Positions 9,037-16,867 of a DNA stretch of 48,003 nucleotides are shown here, piece after piece. Where the stretch lies: positions 1 to 48,003 of the forward strand of contig JADKGB010000025.1 in assembly GCA_016717225.1 (NCBI GenBank). Reading direction: 5' to 3'. Below the pieces are notes generated by a model. The model was not told the DNA's origin. It saw only the letters and a list, made by a program, of their open reading frames with translations, and did not search any database. The DNA is from Flavobacteriales bacterium (GTDB taxonomy: Bacteria; Bacteroidota; Bacteroidia; Flavobacteriales_F; PHOS-HE28). Within the stretch, counting starts at the first letter, position 1; each line of letters opens with the position of its first letter. The position numbers and the translations under genes were made by a program.

Positions 9037-9522
9037 CTACGATTTGCTTTTCGAACGCTCCACGCTCACCCCCACATCGATCACACCTTGCAACTTCTCG
9101 GTGCGCATGGCTTGTTCGAGCGTGATCGTATAACGGCCCTTCCGGGGGAACCTATTGCGCAACTTGTACAATACGTGCGCTTGAAAGCGGTCGCTGCTGA
9201 TAAAGCCCAAGCCCTTCCCGTACCAGCGGCCACTAGGGTCTGCAAGCGTACACTCCACTGTATCGGTGAGACTTTCCCCACTCGGACCCGTGAGCTTTAC
9301 AAAGGTGTAAAGGTTGCTGAAAGGATAATCGCCGGTATGTCGCACATCGAGGTAAACATCGTGAGCCGTGATCGTATCGGCAATGTCGAAAGCGAAAGCC
9401 GGGTTCCATCCCCGCTCCCAAACACCACTGGGTGTCTGTGCATCCTCTTGGAACACAACATCCTTCGCACAGCCCCCAAAGAGGATCGCGACCGGCAGGA
9501 TCAATAGCGCACGTCGATTCAC
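9037..9522 (-). CDS. gldH: Gliding motility lipoprotein GldH
   Basis: GldH is an outer-envelope lipoprotein required for gliding in Flavobacterium. The 161-residue product has a lipoprotein signal (MNRRALLILPVAILFGGC) with predicted acylation at Cys18. A single beta-rich domain follows, with WNPAFAFDIADT, FSNLYTFVKLTGP and the late segment FPRKGRYTITLEQAMR, which matches the family. Its ATG overlaps the ricT stop by four bases and it ends nine bases before the PBP1A start; the order ricT-gldH-PBP is a known arrangement in Bacteroidota. Presence of gldH alone does not prove motility, because it also occurs in non-gliding relatives. Confidence 0.9.
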   Translation of the reverse strand: MNRRALLILPVAILFGGCAKDVVFQEDAQTPSGVWERGWNPAFAFDIADTITAHDVYLDVRHTGDYPFSNLYTFVKLTGPSGESLTDTVECTLADPSGRWYGKGLGFISSDRFQAHVLYKLRNRFPRKGRYTITLEQAMRTEKLQGVIDVGVSVERSKSKS

Positions 9523-10976
9523 GCAGCTGGCGGGGTAGAAGAAGGACCACCTCCATCACCTCCACCTTGCGGCCGATCTGGCCGTGGGCCACGGCGATCA
9601 CGACCACGACGGTTACCATCGCGGCGACCTTCTCCTGGAGGGCGATCTCCTCGTGGCTGTTGAGGAGGCCTTGGCTGCTGAGGTTGCCGAGGCTGTTGCG
9701 GTTGCGATGGCCCACCGCCAGCATTTCCAGGACCACGCGCTGGTCCGGCGCGCTGTGCACCACCCTGCTGCCCTCCCGAACCGGCCTGCTGCCCACCGCC
9801 ACCGCGTCGGTCCCTGTCGCGATCACGCCCTCCACGTTTACGCTTGTTCCCTTTGCCCTTGCTATCGAAACGCGTCAATTCGTCCTCACCACCCACTTTC
9901 TCATATTCGGGCTCCTGCTCTTCGGTTTTCGGCTCTTCTGCCTCTTCCGCGAGCTTCACGAAATCCACATCCACTTCAATGCCCTCCTTGTTCTGCGCTA
10001 GGATCTCCCTCACCCGTTCAATAGGGAAGCCCGCCATGATGGAAGCGCTCCCGGGTGTCTTGAACAAGTACCACATCTTCTCATCGAAGATGTCCGTTTT
10101 CATGTGGAATCCTGTGCCTTGCTTGGTTTTCAGCTTGGCGTTCGCCGAGGGGTAGCTCTTCACCGCCTCGATGTACATATCCAGCTCGTAGTTGAGGCAG
10201 CACTTCAGTTTGCCGCATTGGCCCGCCAACTTCTGCGGATTCAAAGCAAGCTGCTGGTAACGCGCTGCACTGGTGCTCACGCTTCGGAAATCAGTAAGCC
10301 AGGTGCTGCAACACAATTCCCGTCCGCAGCTTCCGATACCGCCAATGCGCCCGGCCTCCTGCCGTGCACCGATCTGCTTCATGTCCACCTTCACCTTGAA
10401 GAGGTCACCGAGTTTGCGCAACAGGTCCCGGAAATCGATGCGTTGCTCGCTCGTGTAATAGAACGTGGCCTTGGTCCCATCGCCCTGATACTCAACGTCC
10501 GTCACCTTCATGTCCAACCGCATCTCCTGCACCAGGGTGCGCGTGGCCAGCATGGTCTCATCCTCCAGCTTGCGTGCGATATGCCAACGGTCGATGTCCT
10601 CCTGCGTGCTTTTGTGCAGGATCTTGCGCAGCTCGTAGGTATCCGTTACCGAAATGGTGCTTTTGCGTTGCATTTGCGCGCGCACCAGCTCTCCCACCAG
10701 GCTCACCATGCCCACATCGTGCCCGGGAGCAGCGTCAACTGTTACCAGGTCGCCGGGCATCAGTTGCAGTGCATTGGCATTGCGGTAAAAACTCTTGCGC
10801 GTGTTCTTGAAGCGCACCTCCACCGCATCGAAGGGTGATTGGCCGCTCGCTAACGGAACCCCTGCCAGCCAATCGAACACGGGCAGTTTATTGCAACCAC
10901 TGGTGCTGCAAAAGCCGTTGCTCTTACACCCGGCCGGTTTGCCGTCCGCTCCTGTTCCACAATTTCCGCAGGCCAT
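9519..10976 (-). CDS. ricT: PSP1-domain protein RicT with Arg/Gly/Pro/Gln-rich tail
   Basis: RicT (YaaT) proteins are PSP1-domain regulators; in Bacillus they bind Fe-S clusters with RicA and RicF and affect RNA processing. The N terminus has CGNCGTG and further cysteines (CKSNGFCSTSGCN). The PSP1 core at about residues 100-290 includes the cysteine segment GGIGSCGRELCCSTW and GKLKCCLNYELDMY, which are hallmarks of the family. The last 115 residues or so form a low-complexity tail of RG, RD and PQQPR repeats, which look like an RGG-type RNA-binding region. The gene is the first of the ricT-gldH-PBP operon, with a TATCTTCG box at 11022-11029. Confidence 0.92.
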   Translation of the reverse strand: MACGNCGTGADGKPAGCKSNGFCSTSGCNKLPVFDWLAGVPLASGQSPFDAVEVRFKNTRKSFYRNANALQLMPGDLVTVDAAPGHDVGMVSLVGELVRAQMQRKSTISVTDTYELRKILHKSTQEDIDRWHIARKLEDETMLATRTLVQEMRLDMKVTDVEYQGDGTKATFYYTSEQRIDFRDLLRKLGDLFKVKVDMKQIGARQEAGRIGGIGSCGRELCCSTWLTDFRSVSTSAARYQQLALNPQKLAGQCGKLKCCLNYELDMYIEAVKSYPSANAKLKTKQGTGFHMKTDIFDEKMWYLFKTPGSASIMAGFPIERVREILAQNKEGIEVDVDFVKLAEEAEEPKTEEQEPEYEKVGGEDELTRFDSKGKGNKRKRGGRDRDRDRRGGGGQQAGSGGQQGGAQRAGPARGPGNAGGGPSQPQQPRQPQQPRPPQQPRGDRPPGEGRRDGNRRGRDRRGPRPDRPQGGGDGGGPSSTPPAA

Positions 10977-11021
10977 TTTTTGAAGTTCCCACCAAAGCTC
11001 AAGGGCTTAAGAGGCGGGTGG

Positions 11022-11029
11022 CGAAGATA
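11022..11029 (-). promoter_or_regulatory. Promoter -7 box TATCTTCG upstream of ricT
   Basis: The minus strand reads TATCTTCGCCACCC about 45 bases before the ricT ATG. It is the only TAnnTTYG match in the 142-base gap between holB and ricT. Confidence 0.5.
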
Positions 11030-11118
11030 GAATTACACTATCGGTACGTTTCACAGCGCCCCAAGCCGGTTTTCGACGCTGGCCCATTGAACAACTTCCG
11101 GATCTTCCCGAAAGGCGC

Positions 11119-12240
11119 TCAGTCCTTCAACCGCAGCAGTCCACCCACCCGGTAGCTCAGGTCCAGAAAAAGCACCTTGGGGTTCGCATTGCGCTCCAAG
11201 TGGCCATGCGCCGTTTCCAATTCCTCGCGTATGCCGGACACATTTCGTTCGTTCAATAAAGTACTGAATTTCTTCACGAATTCCAGTTCCTCACCGTAGG
11301 CCCTTACCAACTGCGGCACCTGTTGCCAGTGCAACATGCATTGGCGGATCAGGTAGAGCGCGTAGCGCATAAAGGCCTTCTGCTTCTCCCGGCCCATTTT
11401 GCCGAAATGATCACCGAAGTCCACCGCATCGGGGATCTTGTTGCCGTAGCATGCGCGCAGCCAATCGCGGAAAAAAACGAACAACTCTTCCTCGCTCTTC
11501 TCGGCCATGGCAAACGCTTCCAACAGATCACCTTCGCTGCGGGCACCGATCGCGCGGGTGTCTTCGGGCGATAGTTCCGGGTAGCGTTCGCGCAGTGCAT
11601 CGGCCACCTCGCCGGGGTTCAATGCGGGCACCTTCACGAGTTGCGTGCGGCTGAGAATGGTGGGTAAGATCCGCTCGTTGGCGTGGCCAACCAAAAGGAA
11701 CGCTGTCATCGGTTCGGGCTCTTCCAGGATCTTCAACAGCTTGTTGGCCGCGTTGGGGTCCATCAATTCCGGTAACCACACCAACATCACCTTCCAGCCG
11801 CCTTGGTACGATTTCAGACTGAGCTTGCGCGAGATCTCCGCAGCAATGTCCACGCCCATGCGTAACTGCTTGTTCTCTCCTTCCAACTTGGTGCGCCAGA
11901 GTTCGTCGTCCAAGTAGGGTTCCTTCAACACGGCCTCGCGCCACTCGGTGATGAAGATGTCGCAGGTCTTCTGCTTCTCGTTCAGGAAAATGGGGAAGGC
12001 CAGATGCAGGTCAGGGTGGGCCAGCTTCTCCACCATTTTGCAACTGGCGCACGTGCCACAACTGTCCGCAGCGCCTTTTTCGGAGCACAACAAATAGCGC
12101 GCAAAGCCCAGCGCCAACGGCAAGGTCCCGCTGCCGCGAGGTCCCAGAAAAAATTGCGCATGCGGAATACGACCCTCGCGGATATTGCCGATCAGCTTGG
12201 CCTTCAGCGGTGCATGACCAATTATGTGGGAGAATTGCAC
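11119..12240 (-). CDS. holB: DNA polymerase III delta-prime subunit
   Basis: This clamp-loader subunit helps load the beta clamp at the replication fork. The AAA+ N-terminal domain begins VQFSHIIGH. Its P-loop GPRGSGTLPLA lacks the lysine, as expected for a non-hydrolysing delta-prime subunit. A zinc-binding cysteine cluster (CGTCASC, then HPDLH) and sensor segment ILSRTQLVKVPAL follow. I take the GTG at 12240 as the start (373 residues) because family members begin at this position; an in-frame ATG at 12261 would add seven residues but overlaps the TACTTTCG box at 12245-12252, and a much longer frame to 12336 is not credible. The gene diverges from pgk. Confidence 0.88.
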   Translation of the reverse strand: MQFSHIIGHAPLKAKLIGNIREGRIPHAQFFLGPRGSGTLPLALGFARYLLCSEKGAADSCGTCASCKMVEKLAHPDLHLAFPIFLNEKQKTCDIFITEWREAVLKEPYLDDELWRTKLEGENKQLRMGVDIAAEISRKLSLKSYQGGWKVMLVWLPELMDPNAANKLLKILEEPEPMTAFLLVGHANERILPTILSRTQLVKVPALNPGEVADALRERYPELSPEDTRAIGARSEGDLLEAFAMAEKSEEELFVFFRDWLRACYGNKIPDAVDFGDHFGKMGREKQKAFMRYALYLIRQCMLHWQQVPQLVRAYGEELEFVKKFSTLLNERNVSGIREELETAHGHLERNANPKVLFLDLSYRVGGLLRLKD

Positions 12241-12244
12241 GGGG

Positions 12245-12252
12245 CGAAAGTA
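12245..12252 (-). promoter_or_regulatory. Promoter -7 box TACTTTCG directly upstream of holB
   Basis: The minus strand reads TACTTTCGCCCC and then the GTG at 12240. With the usual distance from a -7 box, transcription would begin at or next to the start codon, suggesting a leaderless or nearly leaderless mRNA. Confidence 0.5.
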
Positions 12253-12358
12253 GCCGCGCATGTTGCGTGTTGGCGGGTTACTGGTTACGTATTTTTCGAT
12301 GCCCAAACACGCAACACGCCAACACGTAACGCGCAACGCACTTTGCGACCGCCCCTTC

Positions 12359-12366
12359 TACTTTCG
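12359..12366 (+). promoter_or_regulatory. Promoter -7 box TACTTTCG directly upstream of pgk
   Basis: TACTTTCG is followed by five C and the ATG at 12372, a mirror image of the holB promoter on the other strand. A TTTG at 12342-12345 lies upstream but the spacing is shorter than usual for a -33 element. Confidence 0.5.
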
Positions 12367-12371
12367 CCCCC

Positions 12372-13565
12372 ATGCTGAACATGGATTCCTTCAACTTCAA
12401 CGGCAAAAAGGCGCTGGTGCGTGTAGACCTGAACGTGCCACAGGATGCGAACGGGAATGTGACGGACGATTCCCGAGCCATGGCCATCTTACGCACGGTG
12501 AAGAAGATCACAAGCGACGGCGGCAGCGCCATTCTTATGAGCCACTTGGGCCGCCCTAAGGGCAAGGTGAACCCTGCCATGAGCCTGAAGCCTATTGCCG
12601 CTTACCTGGAGGGTTTGCTCGGCGTGCCGGTGCAATTCGCCACGGATTGCGTGGGCCCTGATGCCAAGGCAAAAGCCGCGGCCCTGAAACCCGGCCAAGT
12701 GTTGGTCTTGGAGAATTTGCGGTTCCATCCCGAAGAAGAAGCGGGTGATGAAGCCTTCAGCAAAACCCTGAGCGAGTTGGGGGATGTGTACGTGAACGAT
12801 GCCTTCGGTACGGCCCACCGCGCGCATGCCAGCACAACGGTGGTGGCCAAGTTCTTCCCGACGGCCAAGCTCTTCGGCTACCTGATGCAGGCCGAGATCG
12901 ACAGCGTGGGCAAAGTGCTCGGCCACCCAGCGCGCCCAATGACGGCGATCGTGGGCGGCAGTAAAGTGAGCAGCAAGATCGAGGTGCTGGAAAACCTCAT
13001 TGGCACGTGCGATGAGCTGATCATCGGTGGCGGCATGGCCAATACCTTCATCAAAGCCCAAGGCGGGCAGACCGGTGCAAGTTTGGTGGAAGAGGACCTG
13101 CTGGAAACCGCGCGCACCATCATCAAAAAAGCAGCGGACAAAGGCGTGAAACTGCACATTCCTACCGATGCGGTGGTGGCCGATGCCTTTGCCGAAACCG
13201 CCAACACCGACCAATGCGCGGGCGATGCCGTACCCGATGGTTGGATGGCCCTGGATATCGGGCCCAAAAGCATCGAAGCCTTCCGCACAGCCGTGCTGCG
13301 CAGCAAAACATTGCTCTGGAACGGCCCCATGGGCGTTTTCGAGATGAAACCGTTCCAACAGGGCACCATCGCCATTGCGACCGCGGTGGCCGAGGCTACC
13401 AGCAAAGGAGCCTTCAGTTTGGTGGGCGGCGGGGACAGTGTGGCCGCCGTTAACCAGTTCGGACTAGCCGACAAGATCAGCTACGTGAGCACGGGCGGCG
13501 GAGCCATGCTGGAGTACTTGGAAGGGAAGGTGTTGCCGGGGATAGCAGCGGTGCAGAACAGCTGA
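12372..13565 (+). CDS. pgk: Phosphoglycerate kinase
   Basis: The enzyme transfers phosphate between 1,3-bisphosphoglycerate and ADP in glycolysis and gluconeogenesis. The 397-residue product has the N-terminal signature KKALVRVDLNVPQ, the substrate-binding segment SHLGRPKG, FGTAHRAHAS, the hinge region with GGSKVSSKIEVLENL, and the C-terminal nucleotide-binding GGGDSVAAVNQFG. Two close ATG codons (12372 and 12381) are possible starts; the TACTTTCG box ends only five bases before the first, so the second would be used if transcription begins slightly later. A perfect hairpin follows at 13644-13663. Confidence 0.97.
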   Translation: MLNMDSFNFNGKKALVRVDLNVPQDANGNVTDDSRAMAILRTVKKITSDGGSAILMSHLGRPKGKVNPAMSLKPIAAYLEGLLGVPVQFATDCVGPDAKAKAAALKPGQVLVLENLRFHPEEEAGDEAFSKTLSELGDVYVNDAFGTAHRAHASTTVVAKFFPTAKLFGYLMQAEIDSVGKVLGHPARPMTAIVGGSKVSSKIEVLENLIGTCDELIIGGGMANTFIKAQGGQTGASLVEEDLLETARTIIKKAADKGVKLHIPTDAVVADAFAETANTDQCAGDAVPDGWMALDIGPKSIEAFRTAVLRSKTLLWNGPMGVFEMKPFQQGTIAIATAVAEATSKGAFSLVGGGDSVAAVNQFGLADKISYVSTGGGAMLEYLEGKVLPGIAAVQNS

Positions 13566-13643
13566 ACCATGGCAGGCGTATGCACCTACCTTGGTTCCTG
13601 CAGGTGGCGGCAGCGTTTCGTAAATCCCTCCGATCGGGTTGGC

Positions 13644-13663
13644 GTTACGAAGATTTTCGTAAC
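13644..13663 (+). terminator. Hairpin downstream of pgk, candidate terminator
   Basis: GTTACGAA (13644-13651) and TTCGTAAC (13656-13663) form a perfect eight-base stem with the loop GATT. It lies about 80 bases after the pgk stop and before the AT-rich protease gene. There is no U-tract. Confidence 0.45.
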
Positions 13664-13748
13664 ACCGCAGTTACCTGTCATGCTTGACTGCATCGGAACT
13701 TCAACCTGACTGCAAAAAATTTACAAACGCACTGAAAATATTTTAGGA

Positions 13749-14645
13749 ATGAAAACTGAGATAAAGCAGAACAGGACAATAATTTTGACATTAAGCATCT
13801 TGTCGTTTTTAACATATTTTTCTGGAATCATCAGACACGATATACCTGAAAACAAATATTTGAGATTAGCCAAACAGAAACAGTTTGACTGTGTAGGAGA
13901 AATTTTCACTGGGACATCAGGCGGTTCTTGTATATTGATTACTGACAAATTTGTTCTATCCGCTGCGCACATTTTTCTCGATAGTGACACGAAGGCTGAT
14001 ACATTAAAAGTGGATGGTAAAAGCATGATCACTTTTTCGCCTCTCAACATAAGAGTGACAGATGTTTCTAAAATATACATACTCATAAAGGGACAGAAAG
14101 TAAAAGCAAAAAAATTGACACTTCATCCTGCCTACCTTGATAGTTTGACCAAAGGTTCATGTGACATAGCATTAATTGAATTAGAGCAACCCTTAAAAAA
14201 TATTTTACCTGCAAAACTTAATACTGCCTTTGATGAATTAAACTCAAATGTTGTCGGTGTTGGTTATGGTGTTTCCGGACCAGCGGATAGACCTGATTTG
14301 GTAGCCCCTCATAATAAAAAGATCGCAGGCGAAAATGTTGTTGACAGTTTAAGCGGTGCGAAATATTCAGGATTCGAAACTCTGATGCTATGTGATCTTG
14401 ACCATCCATCAAAACAAGAATGCAATAAGATGGGAAGTTCACAACCAAAACCATTAGAATATGTTTGTAGTGGTGGTGACAGTGGTGGTGGTCTCTTCAG
14501 ACAAAAAAATAACACATGGGAATTAATTGGTGTTTGCAGTGGGAGTAATGTTGACATTACTATATTAATGAAAACAGGTTATTATGGACAGACAATGCGC
14601 TGGACCAGAGTTTCTTTGTTTACTGAATGGATAAATCAACAATAG
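13749..14645 (+). CDS. Trypsin-like serine protease (family S1) on an AT-rich islet
   Basis: The 298-residue product has an N-terminal hydrophobic segment (IILTLSILSFLTYFSGII), which would be a signal peptide or membrane anchor. A chymotrypsin-fold domain follows with a complete catalytic triad: LSAAHIF (His74), CDIALIEL (Asp139) and GGDSGGG (Ser245). The probable site of action is the periplasm or cell surface. The gene and its flanks (about 13.7-14.8 kb) are strikingly AT-rich, with many AAA, ATA and TTA codons, unlike every other gene here, which suggests recent horizontal acquisition. No integrase, repeat boundary or partner gene is present. The upstream TATTTTAG (13738-13745) could be a promoter element. 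The substrate is unknown. Confidence 0.85.
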   Translation: MKTEIKQNRTIILTLSILSFLTYFSGIIRHDIPENKYLRLAKQKQFDCVGEIFTGTSGGSCILITDKFVLSAAHIFLDSDTKADTLKVDGKSMITFSPLNIRVTDVSKIYILIKGQKVKAKKLTLHPAYLDSLTKGSCDIALIELEQPLKNILPAKLNTAFDELNSNVVGVGYGVSGPADRPDLVAPHNKKIAGENVVDSLSGAKYSGFETLMLCDLDHPSKQECNKMGSSQPKPLEYVCSGGDSGGGLFRQKNNTWELIGVCSGSNVDITILMKTGYYGQTMRWTRVSLFTEWINQQ

Positions 14646-14800
14646 CAAGAACTGATAACATTTGATCAAATGAAATAAAAAAAGAAGGGCTTTGTTGGGT
14701 AATAAAGAGTTGATATTCGAACAATAAGTGTTATGTTAACGAGCATTTGAGATTATAACCCCTTTCTTTTTACTTCTTTAATCCCTTCTTCGTTAACGAC
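14646..14800. other. AT-rich non-coding flank of the protease islet
   Basis: This 155-base stretch between the protease stop and the cvpA stop shares the AT-rich composition of the protease gene. I see no gene, no convincing hairpin and no attachment-site-like direct repeat in it. It marks the right edge of the composition change, which returns to GC-rich at about 14,795. Confidence 0.6.
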
Positions 14801-15328
14801 TCACTCCACCCCCACCTTCCCCACTTCTGCTTTCACCTTTTCGATCGCACCCTTCACCCACTTGGTTTCTTTGAGGGCCGGAACGACCATGGGGGCGAAC
14901 GCTCGCAAAGGCGAGAACAACACGGAGGCTTGTTGCGTGCCCACCGATGGCACCCATGTACTGTCGCGGGTTGCGAAAGCGATGTTCAGCAACACGCTTA
15001 ATACAAAAGCCTTGCGTACAAGGCCAAAGAGGGTGCCGCCCAATTTGTTCGGCAGGCTGAGCTGAGCGGCATCGACCGCGGTGGTGAGCATGCGCCCGAT
15101 GAGGTGAACGAGGAGCATGATGATAGCCAGGGTAGCCAGAAAAGACAGGGCCTCTTTCGCTGGATCCATGCCAAGCAACTGGGCGACCTTGTCGTTGAGG
15201 TGTATGCCACCCCAAATGCCGAGCACCAAGCCCACCAAGCTGCATACTTCCACAATGAAGCCGCGCATAAAACCCCGCACAGCAGCGAAGCCCAGAAGGC
15301 CAATGATGGCCCAATCGATCCAATTCAT
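14801..15328 (-). CDS. cvpA: CvpA family inner-membrane protein
   Basis: The start is set at MNWIDWAIIG, the usual beginning of the family, giving 175 residues; an open frame extends upstream to 15454 but encodes no recognisable sequence and runs into a repeat. Four hydrophobic segments are visible (IIGLLGFAAVRGFMRGFI, VCSLVGLVLGIWGGIHL, FLATLAIIMLLVHLIG, AFVLSVLLNIAFA). RGFMRGF and LPNKLGGTLFGLVRK are typical CvpA features. CvpA is linked to colicin V production and envelope homeostasis in enterobacteria; its molecular role is not settled. The end of the gene abuts the AT-rich islet. Confidence 0.85.
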   Translation of the reverse strand: MNWIDWAIIGLLGFAAVRGFMRGFIVEVCSLVGLVLGIWGGIHLNDKVAQLLGMDPAKEALSFLATLAIIMLLVHLIGRMLTTAVDAAQLSLPNKLGGTLFGLVRKAFVLSVLLNIAFATRDSTWVPSVGTQQASVLFSPLRAFAPMVVPALKETKWVKGAIEKVKAEVGKVGVE

Positions 15329-15426
15329 TGAACGGCAATAAAGTGTGTGGGTGGAAAGGTGCGGGATTTTCGTCGACGCTGATTGTAGATTTTCGTAGAG
15401 CCTGTTCAGGATCCTCTCTGAAACCA

Positions 15427-15587
15427 AACGCAGAGGCGCTAAGGCGGGAAGCACGCGGAGATGGTGCTGCGAAAAGACCTGATGAGGTCTCAGAGGATAC
15501 GCCTATGGCGGATCTCCTCAGCGCTGAGCGGTCTCTTTGCCAAGCTTTCCTCAGCGCAACCCCGCCCACTCTTTGGGCCTCTGCGTT
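15427..15587. repeat. Palindromic repeat of the CGCAGAGGCGC family
   Basis: AACGCAGAGGC (15427-15437) is inverted as GCCTCTGCGTT (15577-15587). The sequence between holds further partly matching pieces, such as GCGCTAAGGCGGG and CCCGCCCACTCTTTGGGC. This resembles the widespread intergenic family in which CGCAGAGGCGCnAAG and its complement face each other, and the repeat at 46515-46604 belongs to a similar type. It fills most of the 355-base gap between cvpA and the next gene; the rest is a pyrimidine-rich tract (15638-15683) with CCACTTTCCACC-like units. Confidence 0.7.
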
Positions 15588-15683
15588 GAAAAGGAATTTG
15601 CAAGCAGGGTCTACCAACGACCTTTGCCGGCTCCGCACTTTTTCCACTTTCCACCCTATCCACCTTTCACCTCTCAATCATCC

Positions 15684-16016
15684 GTGGACCTCTCATTCGA
15701 AAAACGTTGGCGCGACCTGTTGAAGAAGATGGAAACGCGCTTCGAGGGACCGGTGGACCTGAACGGCATCATTTTTTTGATCGGCGTGCAGGAATTGGGG
15801 CAGCATGCCCGCGAGTTCAAGAAGGATGAAAAAGTGGCACTGATGCACATCGCCATCTGCGTGCTCCTGAAGCCATTTGGCTACTACGCCGAACTGGGGC
15901 GCGATGCTGATGGCTGGCCGCATTTCGAGCGCGTGAAAGACCTGCCGGTGCTCGACGCCAAGGAACAAGAACGCCTGATGAAAGAAGCGATACTGGGATA
16001 CTTCGAAGTAAGCTGA
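15684..16016 (+). CDS. Conserved hypothetical protein, 110 residues
   Basis: I do not recognise a named domain. I place the start at the GTG at 15684 (VDLSFEKRWRDLLKKMETRF) because the sequence upstream in this frame is repeat and low-complexity pyrimidine tract. The product is soluble and mixed charged. It has a central segment DLNGIIFLIGVQELGQHARE, then LMHIAICVLLKPFGYY and an acidic-aromatic piece GRDADGWPHFERVKDLP. The pattern of an invariant-looking GVQELG and a GYY-DGWPHF pair recalls small uncharacterised proteins found across Bacteroidota. No function is proposed. A hairpin at 16050-16082 follows. Confidence 0.75.
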   Translation: MDLSFEKRWRDLLKKMETRFEGPVDLNGIIFLIGVQELGQHAREFKKDEKVALMHIAICVLLKPFGYYAELGRDADGWPHFERVKDLPVLDAKEQERLMKEAILGYFEVS

Positions 16017-16049
16017 GCCAACACCACCTGCTGTCAGGGGTATCGGGGA

Positions 16050-16082
16050 CTCAAGACCAAGCAAACAAGTGGTTGTCTTGAG
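16050..16082 (+). terminator. Hairpin after the 110-residue hypothetical gene
   Basis: CTCAAGAC (16050-16057) and GTCTTGAG (16075-16082) are perfect inverted copies separated by 17 bases. The position 34 bases after the stop suits a terminator, but there is no U-run. Confidence 0.35.
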
Positions 16083-16264
16083 GACATCGCCCAAAGTCAG
16101 CCACTGATGACGCCGGTCGCACAGATGAATTCAGGTGATGCGATGGGCACTGGCGGCCATGGCGAGTGCTTTGGTGGACGAAGATGGTTGTAATCGCACA
16201 TCCATCCGGCCTGTGCCGTCAGCAAGAAATAATAGCATTTCGAAATAGAGATACATCCGATCGG

Positions 16265-16366
16265 AAACCACCCCAACCCCTCCTTTGCACAAGCGAGCCC
16301 CCCGGATAAGCTTGCGCATTCCGGGGGTGGCGGCATCGCAGGAGGGGAAAATGGAATGGGTGGTTT
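16265..16366. repeat. Nested palindromic repeat in a 388-base gap
   Basis: The outer arms AAACCACCCCAACCCCTCC (from 16265) and GGAGGGG...TGGGTGGTTT (to 16366) are imperfect inverted copies. Inside, CCCCCGGA (16299-16306) and TCCGGGGG (16320-16327) make a perfect eight-base stem. The pattern of CCCCAACCCCTCCTTTG facing its complement around a GC-rich hairpin resembles common intergenic palindromes of Bacteroidota. Apart from this element and the hairpin at 16050-16082, I see nothing in 16017-16404. Confidence 0.7.
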
Positions 16367-16404
16367 TGTATGTCGAAATGATATAAGACCCGATAACCCT
16401 GAGT

Positions 16405-16788
16405 CTACTGCGGGATCAATTCCATGGTCACCGTTTCTTCGGTGGTCTCCTCCTCTACAACCTTGATGATACCCTCGGCATAGAGCGTGTCCTTGTAGGT
16501 AAGAATATCCAGCACCGCGAATCCGGCCTGGCCTTGCTTGAACTGGTCCGTGTAATTGAACGTTGCCTCCCCTTTAGCATTGGTAAGGTCCTCACGGAAC
16601 AACCGGCTTGGGTCGCCAATAGGATAAGCCAGGTTGGCGTAGAGCTTGATGTATGCACCTTCCACGGGGCGCCCGTCCGCATCCTTTACGATCACGAAAG
16701 CGACGGTGTCTTTTTCCTTGTTGCAACCTGTACCAACCACAACAAGCGTGGCGATGCAGAACAAGCGGACAATGAGGTTGCTGATCAT
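16405..16788 (-). CDS. Small lipoprotein with a beta-sandwich domain
   Basis: The 127-residue product begins with a lipoprotein signal (MISNLIVRLFCIATLVVVGTGC), with acylation predicted at Cys22. The rest looks like a single Ig-like or carboxypeptidase-regulatory-like beta sandwich: VAFVIVKDADGRPVEGAYIKL is the typical first strand pair, followed by TNAKGEATFNY and a final strand VTMELIPQ. Such domains occur on many surface lipoproteins of Bacteroidota and give no specific function. It diverges from the cyclophilin gene, and its TATTTTTG box is at 16847-16854. Confidence 0.8.
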   Translation of the reverse strand: MISNLIVRLFCIATLVVVGTGCNKEKDTVAFVIVKDADGRPVEGAYIKLYANLAYPIGDPSRLFREDLTNAKGEATFNYTDQFKQGQAGFAVLDILTYKDTLYAEGIIKVVEEETTEETVTMELIPQ

Positions 16789-16846
16789 GGTATTGGGTTG
16801 GGTTACTTTGGCCCGCCTTTGCGGTAAAGCCTTGATTCAAGGGAGC

Positions 16847-16854
16847 CAAAAATA
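16847..16854 (-). promoter_or_regulatory. Promoter -7 box TATTTTTG upstream of the small lipoprotein gene
   Basis: The minus strand reads TATTTTTGGCTCC, an exact match to TAnnTTTG, 58 bases before the ATG at 16788. Confidence 0.5.
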
Positions 16855-16867
16855 GTTGCCCAGCCGT

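Noticed and set aside
12489..13358. A 289-codon minus-strand frame opposite pgk
   Set aside because: It lies inside pgk, is rich in His and Gly-Phe-Arg repeats typical of antisense reading, and has no domain.
13749..14645. A phage or defence island around the AT-rich protease
   Set aside because: Only one gene is present and there is no integrase, attachment site or partner gene.
15329..15454. Extended N terminus of cvpA up to 15454
   Set aside because: The added part runs into a palindromic repeat and has no relation to CvpA; the family starts at MNWIDWAII.
15427..15587. CRISPR-like repeats
   Set aside because: The copies are inverted arms of one palindrome and not regularly spaced direct repeats with unique spacers.
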